NCBI GenBank assembly: GCA_019236545.1
Contig: JAFAIV010000227.1
Span: 1 to 9,042, forward strand
DNA from: Actinomycetota bacterium
GTDB taxonomy: Bacteria; Actinomycetota; Thermoleophilia; Gaiellales; Gaiellaceae
Length of the DNA: 9,042 nucleotides
Direction of reading: 5' to 3'
Below the pieces are notes generated by a model that worked only from the letters and a program-made list of their open reading frames with translations, was not told the origin of the DNA and ran no database searches. Below are positions 1-6,606 of the stretch, piece by piece; within the stretch, counting starts at the first letter, position 1, and each line of letters opens with the position of its first letter. The translations under genes and the position numbers were made by a program.

Positions 1-1109
1 TCCGGGACGCCCTCGCGGCCGTCGACGACGACCGTCGCGCCCTCGCCGGGAGCGCCCTCGACGTACGACGCGACCTTGTCGCGGTGCTCGCGCGTCACGA
101 GCGGCCCCATCTCGGAGTCCGGCTGCATCCCGTCGCCGACCTTCACCTTCGGGATCCGCTCCTCGATCGCCGCGCGGAGCTTGTCCGCGACGTCGCCGAC
201 AGCCACGACCATCGAGACGGCCATGCAGCGCTCGCCCGCGGAGCCGTATCCGGCCGAGACGGCCGCGTCGGCGGCCATGTCGATGTCGGCGTCCGGGAGG
301 ACGATCATGTGGTTCTTCGCCCCGCCGAGCGCCTGGCAGCGCTTGCCGTTCGCGGTCGCCGTCTCGTAGACGTACTTCGCGATCGGGGTCGAGCCGACGA
401 ACGAGACCGCCGCGATGTCCGGATGCTCGAGCACCGCGTCGACCGCGACCTTGTCGCCCATGACGACGTTGAACACGCCGTCGGGAAGCCCGGCCTCCTT
501 CAGCAGCTCGGCCGTCCAGAGAGACGCCGACGGGTCCTTCTCCGACGGCTTGAGGACGAACGTGTTGCCGCACGCGATCGCCGGCGCCCACATCCACATC
601 GGGACCATCGCCGGGAAGTTGAACGGCGTGATCCCGGCGACGACGCCGAGCGGCTGCCGGATCGAGTAGACGTCGATCCCCGTCGAGGCCTGCTCCGAGT
701 ACTCGCTCTTCAGAAGCGTCGGCAGCCCGCAGCAGAACTCGATCACCTCGAGCCCGCGCGTGACCTCGCCCAGCGCGTCCGAGAACACCTTGCCGTGCTC
801 GCGGACGAGGATCTTCGCCACCTCGTCGCGGCGCTCGTGCACGAGCTCGCGGATCCGGAAGAAGAGCTCGGCCCGCTTCGCCAGCGACGTCTGCCGCCAG
901 GAGACGAACGCCTGCTTCGCCGCCTGCACGGCGGCGTCGACCTCCTCCACCGTCGCGAAGTCGACCGCGCCCGTCTGCCGTCCCGTCGCCGGGTTGTAGA
1001 CGACGCCGCTCCGCCCCGACGACCCCTCCACCGTGCGGCCGCCGATCCAGTGGCTGATCCGCTTCACGTCCTCGCGCCCCGCGACGGGCGCGTCGGCCAA
1101 TTCGGTCAT
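1..1109 (-). CDS. mmsA: Methylmalonate-semialdehyde dehydrogenase (CoA-acylating), 3' end outside window
   Basis: Reading the minus strand from the ATG at 1109 gives 369 open codons that leave the window at base 1; family members are about 490-500 residues, so roughly the last quarter is missing. It is an aldehyde dehydrogenase. The catalytic Cys295 lies in GERCMA, and Asn164 lies in TPFNFPAMVPMWM, the oxyanion-hole segment typical of the methylmalonate-semialdehyde subfamily. The LELGGK glutamate of hydrolytic aldehyde dehydrogenases is absent; the region reads QALGGAKNH, as in the CoA-dependent subfamily. Known members convert malonate or methylmalonate semialdehyde with NAD+ and CoA to acetyl-CoA or propionyl-CoA in the cytoplasm (valine, beta-alanine or inositol breakdown). 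The start is supported by a strong GAGGAGG six bases upstream. It follows the GH76 gene by 29 bases, and a likely partner aminotransferase is divergent at 2318. The subfamily is clear; the physiological substrate is inferred. Confidence 0.93.
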   Translation of the reverse strand, partial: MTELADAPVAGREDVKRISHWIGGRTVEGSSGRSGVVYNPATGRQTGAVDFATVEEVDAAVQAAKQAFVSWRQTSLAKRAELFFRIRELVHERRDEVAKILVREHGKVFSDALGEVTRGLEVIEFCCGLPTLLKSEYSEQASTGIDVYSIRQPLGVVAGITPFNFPAMVPMWMWAPAIACGNTFVLKPSEKDPSASLWTAELLKEAGLPDGVFNVVMGDKVAVDAVLEHPDIAAVSFVGSTPIAKYVYETATANGKRCQALGGAKNHMIVLPDADIDMAADAAVSAGYGSAGERCMAVSMVVAVGDVADKLRAAIEERIPKVKVGDGMQPDSEMGPLVTREHRDKVASYVEGAPGEGATVVVDGREGVP

Positions 1110-1115
1110 GTTCCG

Positions 1116-1122
1116 CCTCCTC
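1116..1122 (-). promoter_or_regulatory. Shine-Dalgarno site of the semialdehyde dehydrogenase gene
   Basis: The minus strand reads GAGGAGG followed by six bases and ATG at 1109. It is one of the strongest ribosome binding sites in the window and fixes the start. It lies in the 29-base gap after the glycosidase stop, so the dehydrogenase is probably translated independently from a shared mRNA. Confidence 0.8.
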
Positions 1123-1138
1123 GAATGTCCCGACGAGA

Positions 1139-2278
1139 CTAGCTCGCCGGAGGCTTCACGGCAGCCAGCCACGCGAAGAGCTGCAGCGTCGCCGACTGCG
1201 TGTAGATCGTCCCCGGCTGCTGGTAGCTGCCGTCCCACTTCAGGCTCCACGTCCCGTCGGCCGCGCGCGAGTGCGCCTGCGCGCTCGCCGCGTTCGCGTA
1301 CGCGACCGCGTACCAGCGCGGGTCGTGGTCGACCGCGTAGAGGTCGAGCAGCGCCCGCTCGTAGACGATGTCGTACTCCGGCGCCCAGTCCGCGAGGACG
1401 GGGAACGCTTGGACGGAGGCCCCGGCGACCGCCTCCGCCTTCTTGCACCAGCTCTGCTGCCTGAGCGCCGTGCAGAGCTGGATGTCGGCGTCGATCATCA
1501 TCCCTTGGACGTAGTCCATGACCGTGTCGTCGGTGGCGCTGCGCCCGTAGAGGTTGCCGCGCGAGGCGACCCGGGTCTTCGCGTCGGCCCAGGCGATGTA
1601 CTGCTTCGCGATCCTGAGGTAGTAGGCGCGGTGCGTGACGTCGTAGAGGGTCGCGGCGATCTTCGCGGCCGCGGCGAGCGGCTCGGCGGTCTTGTGCGAC
1701 TGCGACGTGTCCCACCAGGTGCCGCCGCTCTTCTTGTCCCAGCCGAAGCCGTTGATCCAGGAGAGCGCCCGGCCGGCGTCCCAGAGCCAGCGCTTGTCGC
1801 CGGTGGCGCGGTATGCGTCCAGGTAGGAGACCCCCCACCAGCCGGCGTCGTCGAAGTACGCGGTGCCGGTGTTCGTCAGGCCCCAGAGCCAGGAGACGCC
1901 GCCGCTGCCGTTCACGCCGAGCGTCTTGTCCCAGTAGCCCTCCGCCGCCCTGAACGTGCGGTTGACGTACGCCTTGCTCGCGGCCGTCGGCTGGTCGATC
2001 GCCACGGCGGCGACGAGCTCCATGAACGGGAACGAGCTCCACGTGCTCGCGATCGGGGGGTCGCCGTTCGAGCGGCCCATGTACCAGCCCTTCTGCGGGT
2101 TCCAGAAGAGCAGCCGGGTCTGCGCGAGCCCGCTGACGGCGAGCGCGCGGAACGCAGCCTGCTGCGAGACGAGCTGCGCCTTCGCCGGCAGCTGGGGCAC
2201 GGCGTCTGCAGCGCTGGCTGGGGCGGCGACAGCCAAGACGATGACTACCGCCCCTATGACTGGGCGGAGCCTGCGCAT
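1139..2278 (-). CDS. Secreted glycoside hydrolase family 76-like protein (alpha-1,6-mannanase family)
   Basis: The protein has 379 residues. Residues 1-24 form a Sec signal peptide: basic MRRLR, a hydrophobic core and an ASA|AD cleavage site. The mature part matches the (alpha/alpha)6-barrel pattern of GH76. YFDDAGWW carries the adjacent aspartates Asp143 and Asp144, the catalytic pair in characterised GH76 endo-alpha-1,6-mannanases. It is followed by LDAYRATGD, GGTWWD (residues 186-190) and DYVQGMMIDA (255-264), which corresponds to the usual Tyr-Asn-Gln-Gly segment. Cys269 and Cys278 could form a disulfide. Known relatives cut alpha-1,6-mannan backbones such as yeast mannan; in Actinobacteria, lipomannan-type polymers are possible substrates. 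The actual substrate here is unknown. It shares a strand with the dehydrogenase gene 29 bases downstream and lies near a divergent aminotransferase, neither of which has an obvious link to mannan. Confidence 0.8.
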   Translation of the reverse strand: MRRLRPVIGAVVIVLAVAAPASAADAVPQLPAKAQLVSQQAAFRALAVSGLAQTRLLFWNPQKGWYMGRSNGDPPIASTWSSFPFMELVAAVAIDQPTAASKAYVNRTFRAAEGYWDKTLGVNGSGGVSWLWGLTNTGTAYFDDAGWWGVSYLDAYRATGDKRWLWDAGRALSWINGFGWDKKSGGTWWDTSQSHKTAEPLAAAAKIAATLYDVTHRAYYLRIAKQYIAWADAKTRVASRGNLYGRSATDDTVMDYVQGMMIDADIQLCTALRQQSWCKKAEAVAGASVQAFPVLADWAPEYDIVYERALLDLYAVDHDPRWYAVAYANAASAQAHSRAADGTWSLKWDGSYQQPGTIYTQSATLQLFAWLAAVKPPAS

Positions 2279-2289
2279 CGGGTCGAAGC

Positions 2290-2298
2290 ATTACAAAT
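2290..2298. promoter_or_regulatory. AT-rich divergent promoter patch between glycosidase and aminotransferase genes
   Basis: The 39-base gap between divergent starts (2278 on minus, 2318 on plus) has a rare AT-rich stretch. On the minus strand TGTAAT (2295-2290) differs from TATAAT at one base and ends 11 bases before the glycosidase ATG. On the plus strand TACAAA (2292-2297) could be a -10 box with transcription starting near 2304. I see no convincing -35 box on either strand. Overlapping -10 elements would make the two directions compete. This is inference from position and composition. Confidence 0.45.
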
Positions 2299-2317
2299 GA
2301 GGAGTAACCTCCGCCCC

Positions 2318-3673
2318 ATGGCGACGATCGAGACGAACCCACAGCTCGGGCAGCAGGTCCGCGAGGACGCGAAGCAGTACGTGCTCCACTCCTGGTCGGT
2401 CCAGGACGCGATCAATCCGATCCCGGTCGCAGGCGCGGAAGGCCGCTACTTCTGGGACTACGACGGGAAGCGCTACCTCGACTTCGCGTCGCAGCTCGTC
2501 AACGTCTCGATCGGCCACCAGCACCCGCGGCTCGTCGCCGCAATCAAGGAGCAGGCGGAGAAGCTCTGCACGATCGGCCCCCCGATGGCGACCGAGCCGC
2601 GCTCGACGCTCGCGCGCCTGATCGCGGAGGTCACGCCCGGCGACATCTCGATGACCTTCTTCACCAACGGCGGCGCCGAGGCGAACGAGAACGCGATCAA
2701 GCTCGCCCGCTGGTACACGGGCCGCCACAAGGTCATCGCGCGCTACCGCAGCTACCACGGCGCGACCGCGGGGGCGATCACGCTCACCGGCGACCCGCGC
2801 CGCTGGCCCGCCGAGCCCGGCCTCCCCGGGATCGTGCGCATGTTCGACCCGTACACCTACCGCTGTCCGGCCGGCCACCCGGATCCGTGCCCGGTCTGCA
2901 CGGGCGCGCCGCACCTGGAGGAGATCCTCCAGTACGAGGGCCCCCAGAACGTCGCCGCCGTCATCCTCGAGACGGTCACGGGGACGAACGGCCTGATCGT
3001 CCCGCCGGACGGCTACCTGCAGTCGATCCGCGAGACGTGCGACCGGCACGGGATCCTGCTGATCTGCGACGAGGTGATGGCCGGCTTCGGCCGCACCGGC
3101 AAGTGGTTCGGCGTCGACAACTGGGACGTCGTCCCGGACGTCATCACGATGGCGAAGGGCATCAACTCCGGCTACGTGCCGCTCGGCGCGATGGCCGTCC
3201 GCGAGCACATCGCCTCCTGGGTGCGCGACAAGTACTTCGCCGGCGGGCTCACCTACAGCGGCCATCCGCTCGCGTGCGCCGTCGGCGTCGCGTCGATCGA
3301 GGCGTTCCGCGAGGAGGGGATCGTCGAGCACGCCGCGGAGATGGGCGACGTCTTCCGGGAGGCGCTGCACGGGCTGGCCGACCGCCACCCGTCGATCGGC
3401 GAGGTGCGCGGCCTCGGCTGCTTCTGGGGGCTCGAGCTCGTGAAGAGCCGCGAGACACGCGAGCCCCTCGTCCCGTTCAACGGCGGCGGCGAGGCGGCCG
3501 CTCCGGTCACGAGGCTCTCGAAGGCGGCGCTCGAGCGCGGGCTCTACCTCATGACGCACTGGAACGTGATCATGGTCTGCCCGCCGCTGACGATCACCCG
3601 CGAGGAGCTCGACGAGGGCATCGCGATCCTCGACGACGCGCTGACCATCGCGGACGAGTACTACGCGGCCTGA
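2318..3673 (+). CDS. Class III PLP-dependent aminotransferase (taurine / beta-alanine type)
   Basis: The protein has 451 residues, the usual full length for class III (omega) aminotransferases. The cofactor site is complete: NGGAEANENA for phosphate binding, Asp251 in LLICDEVMAGFGRTG contacting the pyridine nitrogen, and Lys280 in TMAKGINSGYVPLGA forming the Schiff base. Such cytosolic enzymes move the omega-amino group of taurine, beta-alanine or GABA to pyruvate or 2-oxoglutarate. An insert at residues 183-194 holds Cys183, His187, Cys191 and Cys194; I recall this insert from actinobacterial proteins annotated as taurine or aspartate-family aminotransferases. The divergent semialdehyde dehydrogenase suggests beta-alanine to malonate semialdehyde to acetyl-CoA. 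An in-frame ATG at 2297 would add seven residues. I prefer 2318 because 2297 overlaps the probable -10 box, but 2318 has only a distant GAGGAG. The family is secure; the substrate is not. Confidence 0.9.
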   Translation: MATIETNPQLGQQVREDAKQYVLHSWSVQDAINPIPVAGAEGRYFWDYDGKRYLDFASQLVNVSIGHQHPRLVAAIKEQAEKLCTIGPPMATEPRSTLARLIAEVTPGDISMTFFTNGGAEANENAIKLARWYTGRHKVIARYRSYHGATAGAITLTGDPRRWPAEPGLPGIVRMFDPYTYRCPAGHPDPCPVCTGAPHLEEILQYEGPQNVAAVILETVTGTNGLIVPPDGYLQSIRETCDRHGILLICDEVMAGFGRTGKWFGVDNWDVVPDVITMAKGINSGYVPLGAMAVREHIASWVRDKYFAGGLTYSGHPLACAVGVASIEAFREEGIVEHAAEMGDVFREALHGLADRHPSIGEVRGLGCFWGLELVKSRETREPLVPFNGGGEAAAPVTRLSKAALERGLYLMTHWNVIMVCPPLTITREELDEGIAILDDALTIADEYYAA

Positions 3674-3702
3674 GCCGGGCCGCCTCCGTCACCCGCCCGC
3701 CG

Positions 3703-3708
3703 TACCCT
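3703..3708 (+). promoter_or_regulatory. -10 element TACCCT, leaderless start of the 42-residue zinc-ribbon gene
   Basis: TACCCT fits the actinobacterial TAnnnT -10 pattern. Seven bases separate it from the GTG at 3716, so transcription would start at or next to the start codon. There is no Shine-Dalgarno sequence and no clear -35 box. The site lies in the 42-base gap after the aminotransferase stop and would separate the cell-wall gene run from that gene. Confidence 0.5.
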
Positions 3709-3715
3709 GCGTGGG

Positions 3716-3844
3716 GTGAAGGAGCCCTGTCCGCGCTGCAACGCCGAGATGGAGTGGCGGCACGGCACGTTCCAGTGCCCGAAGTGCCGCTTCAAGGTCG
3801 GCTGCTGCGAGGGCGAGACGGGTGACTGCCGAGACCCGGGCTAG
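3716..3844 (+). CDS. Small zinc-ribbon protein, 42 residues
   Basis: From GTG at 3716 to TAG at 3842-3844 the frame encodes 42 residues with seven cysteines. Two CPxC knuckles (CPRC at residues 5-8, CPKC at 21-24) make a compact zinc ribbon, with WRHGTF between them. A GCCEGE segment and one more cysteine follow. The pattern is regular enough that chance reading is unlikely in this GC-rich DNA. I recall similar tiny unnamed actinobacterial proteins with a GCCEGE tail but know no function; nucleic-acid or protein binding is possible. It appears to be the first gene of a rightward run. Its last 23 bases overlap the next gene in another frame, suggesting translational coupling. The start is set by the -10 box seven bases upstream. 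The function is unknown. Confidence 0.8.
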   Translation: MKEPCPRCNAEMEWRHGTFQCPKCRFKVGCCEGETGDCRDPG

Positions 3845-4217
3845 GCTCGTCGAGCTCGAGTCGAGCGTCGGGCCGGGTGAGCTGCCGGTCGTGCTCGCGT
3901 GGCTCGTCTCGGGGCAGGTCGAGATCCCGGAGAACGACCTCGGCGCGGCGCGGCGGCGGGCGATGTTCGTCCTCGCCGCCGGCGGCGACCCCCACCGCGA
4001 TCTCGGCCTCGACTCGGTCGCCGCGGAGCGGCTCGCGGCCGAGCTCGACTCGCCCGAGCGGCGCGCGCAGCTCGAAGGGGCGCTCGCCGACCTGGCCGCG
4101 AACTCGGAAGGCCTCCCCGCCGTCCGGGACGCGCTCGAGGCGCTGCGGGACGCCGACCTCGCCTGGCGCTGCTTCGCGCTCGCGCTCCTCGCCGACGAGG
4201 TCGCGGGCGAGGACTAG
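3822..4217 (+). CDS. Hypothetical helical protein, 131 residues
   Basis: The frame runs from GTG at 3822 to TAG at 4215-4217. The start overlaps the end of the zinc-ribbon gene by 23 bases, and the stop lies 25 bases before the penicillin-binding protein start. The product is rich in Ala, Leu, Glu and Arg, with little sign of beta structure, no signal peptide and no clear membrane segment. It looks like a soluble bundle of about five helices; residues 66-131 are especially regular (Leu and Ala spaced 3-4 apart). I recognise no domain or catalytic motif, and there is a single Cys. Its position between zinc-ribbon and PBP2 genes suggests co-transcription, but no role can be read from the sequence. 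The start could lie further downstream, because the ribosome binding site before 3822 is weak. Confidence 0.7.
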   Translation: MTAETRARLVELESSVGPGELPVVLAWLVSGQVEIPENDLGAARRRAMFVLAAGGDPHRDLGLDSVAAERLAAELDSPERRAQLEGALADLAANSEGLPAVRDALEALRDADLAWRCFALALLADEVAGED

Positions 4218-4223
4218 CCCGTC

Positions 4224-4229
4224 TACCCT
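4224..4229 (+). promoter_or_regulatory. Candidate -10 element TACCCT before the penicillin-binding protein gene
   Basis: This is the same hexamer as at 3703-3708, here 13 bases before the GTG at 4243, which would give a leader of about six or seven bases. No good -35 box is visible. It may add an internal promoter for the penicillin-binding protein within the run. Confidence 0.4.
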
Positions 4230-4242
4230 GGAACGAGAGCGC

Positions 4243-6180
4243 GTGGCCATCTCGACGCCCGATCCCCGCCGCCGGCCCAAGCTCCCCCGCACCCTGGGCG
4301 GCCGCCGTCTGCAGCCGTACTCGCGGGCGGACGCGCCGTACTTCCGCAGCCCCGGCTTCTACGTCCGCATCGGCGGGCTCGCCGTCGTGATCGGGCTCGC
4401 GATCGCCGTCCTCCTCCTGCGCGCCTGGTCGATCCAGGTCCTGCGCGGGCGCCAGTACGCCTCGGCGACGCACCAGCAGGCGTACCGCACCGTCAACCTC
4501 CGCTCGCCGCGCGGCGCGATCGTCGACAGCCGCGGCCGCCTCCTCGCCGGGACGACGGCGCAGGTCGTCGTCACAGCGGATGTCGGAACGCTCGGGACGA
4601 TCGACAACCACGGCGTCTGGAGCGCGAGCCCGTCCGGCTGGCAGACGCTGAAGCGCTTCGCCGCCGTCTCCGGGACGACGCCGAAGGAGCTCTCCAACCG
4701 GATCCGTCACTCGGTCCTCCGTTCGCCGTTCGCGCCCGCGATCGTCCTGCCCCACCCGCGCGCGGGCCTGACGACGTACATGCAGGAGCGCGCGGCCGAC
4801 TTCCAGGGCTTCCAAGTGCTCTACGAGCCGAACCGCTTCTATCCGGGCGGCGCGCTCGGGAGCGAGTTCCTCGGCCTGCTCGGCGAGGTGAGCCAACAGG
4901 AGCTCGACTCCAAGGCGTTCCACCACGCGCGCCCGGGCGAGATCGTCGGCCAGAGCGGGGTCGAGCGGATCTACGACGCGATCCTCAACCCGGGCTTCAA
5001 CGTCGCCAAGGTGCGCGTCGACTCCCAGGGCCGGATCGCGGGGCCCCTGCAGGTGCCGAACATCAAGCGCCTCCCCACCCTCCAGCTGACGATCGACATG
5101 CGCATCCAGCGGGCCGCCGAGCAGGCGATCCGCGACGGGATGGCCTCGGCGCGGCAGTTCGGCCACAGCCCGACCGGCGGCTCGGCGGTCGTGCTGAACC
5201 CGTGGACGGGAGCCGTCCTCGCGCTCGCGAGCTGGCCGACCTACAACCAGGTCGAGGCGTCCAAGAGCTCGAGCTACATCGCCTCGCTCTACAAGGACCC
5301 GGCCGCGCCGACGCTCAACCGCGCGATCGCGGGCGTCTATCCGACCGGCTCGACGTTCAAGCCGATCATCGCGGAGGCGGCGCTGAGCGCCGGGATCATC
5401 ACGCCCTCGACGCCGCAGCTCTGCTCCGGCTCGTTCGACCTCGGCGGGTACATCTTCCGGAACGTCGAGGCGGGCGTGTACTCGGAGATGACGCTGCCGA
5501 CGGCGTTGGCGCAGTCGTGCGACACGTGGTTCTACCGGCTCGGCGACCGGATCTGGCAGAGCAACCCGTCCGCGAAGGCGACGCTGATCCAGCGCTGGGC
5601 GCACCTGCTCGGGCTCGGCCAGCAGACCGGGATCGACCTGACCGGCGAGAGCCCCGGCAACGTCCCGAGCCCGGAGTGGTTCCTGCGCACGCAGCACTTC
5701 CCGTGGACGGAGGGCCAGACGATCAACCTCTCGATCGGCCAGGGGACGCTGCAGGCCAGCCCGCTGCAGATGGCGGTCGCGTACTCGGCGCTGATCAACG
5801 GCGGCACGGTCGTCCGCCCGCACGTCGCGGAGGCGCAGATCGTCGACGGCGTGCGGCGCCCATTCGTCTACAAGCCGGTGCGGAAGCTCCACCTCGTCGA
5901 CACGTGGGCGATCAAGCAGGGCCTCTTCGAGGCGGCCCACGACCCGGCCGGCACCTCCGCGGCGATCTTCGGCACGTTCCCGATCCCGGTCGCGGGCAAG
6001 ACCGGCACGGCGGAGGCGCCGCCGCGCGACGACCACTCCTGGTACGTGTCCTGGGCGCCGTACGGCCACCCGAAGGTGGTCGTCGCGGTGATGATCGAGC
6101 ACGGCGGATTCGGCGCCGAGGCGGCCGCTCCGGCGGCCAAGGAGATCTACCAGGCGATCTTCCACGTGAAGTCGAAGTAG
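4243..6180 (+). CDS. mrdA: Class B penicillin-binding protein, PBP2-like D,D-transpeptidase
   Basis: The protein has 645 residues, normal for a PBP2. A basic, proline-rich cytoplasmic tail of about 40 residues is followed by one membrane helix (about 43-62). The extracytoplasmic pedestal domain has the RGAIVDSRGRLLA motif. The C-terminal transpeptidase domain carries all three active-site motifs: STFK with nucleophile Ser370 and Lys373, SCD with Ser425, and KTG at 586-588. Asp in the second motif and the TGIDLTGE...PSPEW segment favour PBP2 (rod-shape elongation) over PBP3/FtsI; no PASTA repeats are present. It cross-links peptidoglycan peptides at the outer face of the membrane, normally with a RodA-type glycosyltransferase and MreBCD. 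None of these is adjacent. The open frame extends upstream to 3877, but GTG at 4243 begins just before the sequence becomes PBP-like, follows the previous stop closely, and has a weak GGAACGAGAG upstream. MrdA versus another class B paralogue is not settled. Confidence 0.92.
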   Translation: MAISTPDPRRRPKLPRTLGGRRLQPYSRADAPYFRSPGFYVRIGGLAVVIGLAIAVLLLRAWSIQVLRGRQYASATHQQAYRTVNLRSPRGAIVDSRGRLLAGTTAQVVVTADVGTLGTIDNHGVWSASPSGWQTLKRFAAVSGTTPKELSNRIRHSVLRSPFAPAIVLPHPRAGLTTYMQERAADFQGFQVLYEPNRFYPGGALGSEFLGLLGEVSQQELDSKAFHHARPGEIVGQSGVERIYDAILNPGFNVAKVRVDSQGRIAGPLQVPNIKRLPTLQLTIDMRIQRAAEQAIRDGMASARQFGHSPTGGSAVVLNPWTGAVLALASWPTYNQVEASKSSSYIASLYKDPAAPTLNRAIAGVYPTGSTFKPIIAEAALSAGIITPSTPQLCSGSFDLGGYIFRNVEAGVYSEMTLPTALAQSCDTWFYRLGDRIWQSNPSAKATLIQRWAHLLGLGQQTGIDLTGESPGNVPSPEWFLRTQHFPWTEGQTINLSIGQGTLQASPLQMAVAYSALINGGTVVRPHVAEAQIVDGVRRPFVYKPVRKLHLVDTWAIKQGLFEAAHDPAGTSAAIFGTFPIPVAGKTGTAEAPPRDDHSWYVSWAPYGHPKVVVAVMIEHGGFGAEAAAPAAKEIYQAIFHVKSK

Positions 6181-6200
6181 CGCGACGTCGCGCGGAAGCG

Positions 6201-6206
6201 CACAAT
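6201..6206 (+). promoter_or_regulatory. Weak candidate -10 element CACAAT before the PAS gene
   Basis: CACAAT resembles a -10 box with the first base changed and lies seven bases before the ATG at 6214, the spacing seen at other genes here. No -35 box is visible. It is supported mainly by that spacing and competes with the reading in which GGAAG serves the ATG at 6205. Confidence 0.25.
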
Positions 6207-6606
6207 GCGCGTGATGGCCGAGGCGCCCGCGCTCGCACGCCCAGAGATCCAGGCGCAGCTCCTGTCCGAGGCGCTGCTCTCCGCGAGCGTCGGCTTCCTC
6301 GTCTGGGACGAGACGCGCCGCTACATCGCCGCGAACCAGGCGGCATGCGACATCCTCGGCACGACGCTCGACGACCTGCTCGGCCAGTCGGTCGGCGACC
6401 ACAGCCACGAGGTCGACGACCAGATGGACCGCGCGATTCGCACCGGCTTCCTCACCGGCACCGCGACCGTCGACCGCTTCGACGGCAGCGGCAGCATCGA
6501 GATCTTCTACGCGACGTTCACGACGAAGACCGCCGGGATGCCGTTCATGGCGACGATCATCGCCCCGGCGGGCGAGGATCGTCCGCCGTGGCCGGCAGGC
6601 TCCTAG
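6205..6606 (+). CDS. Single-domain PAS protein, 133 residues
   Basis: After a short N-terminal helix (residues about 15-28) the protein has the hallmarks of a PAS domain: FLVWDETRRYIAANQAACDILG corresponds to the first strands and the conserved asparagine-containing helix, and LDDLLGQSV to the next turn. The C-terminal half (residues about 85-120) reads as the remaining beta strands. Nothing follows the PAS fold: no kinase, GGDEF or DNA-binding output domain. It may sense a ligand or mediate protein contacts as a free-standing subunit. The gene starts 24 bases after the PBP2 stop. ATG at 6205 has a GGAAG six bases upstream. ATG at 6214, three codons later, could instead be a leaderless start. 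The last 19 bases overlap the next small gene. Ligand and partner are unknown. Confidence 0.8.
   Translation: MRVMAEAPALARPEIQAQLLSEALLSASVGFLVWDETRRYIAANQAACDILGTTLDDLLGQSVGDHSHEVDDQMDRAIRTGFLTGTATVDRFDGSGSIEIFYATFTTKTAGMPFMATIIAPAGEDRPPWPAGS

Noticed and set aside
84..1142. 352-residue plus-strand frame at the left edge
   Set aside because: It is antisense to the dehydrogenase gene, which has conserved catalytic motifs and a strong ribosome binding site.
1271..2317. Upstream in-frame extension of the aminotransferase
   Set aside because: The frame is open by composition only and is antisense to the GH76-like gene with its signal peptide. Aminotransferase homology starts just after 2318.
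3877..4242. Upstream ATG start for the penicillin-binding protein
   Set aside because: It would place 122 Ser/Arg-rich low-complexity residues before the normal cytoplasmic tail and overlap the 131-residue gene almost entirely. GTG at 4243 gives the normal family length.
3841..6408. 855-residue open frame on the minus strand
   Set aside because: It is antisense to the penicillin-binding protein, whose active-site motifs are all intact. The translation is dominated by Arg, Asp and Val runs, typical of an antisense frame in GC-rich coding DNA.
5202..6587. Long frame leading into the 63-residue knuckle gene
   Set aside because: The upstream part overlaps PBP2 and PAS coding sequence and is Arg/Gly/Asp-rich nonsense. 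Only the end from 6588 has a sensible cysteine pattern.
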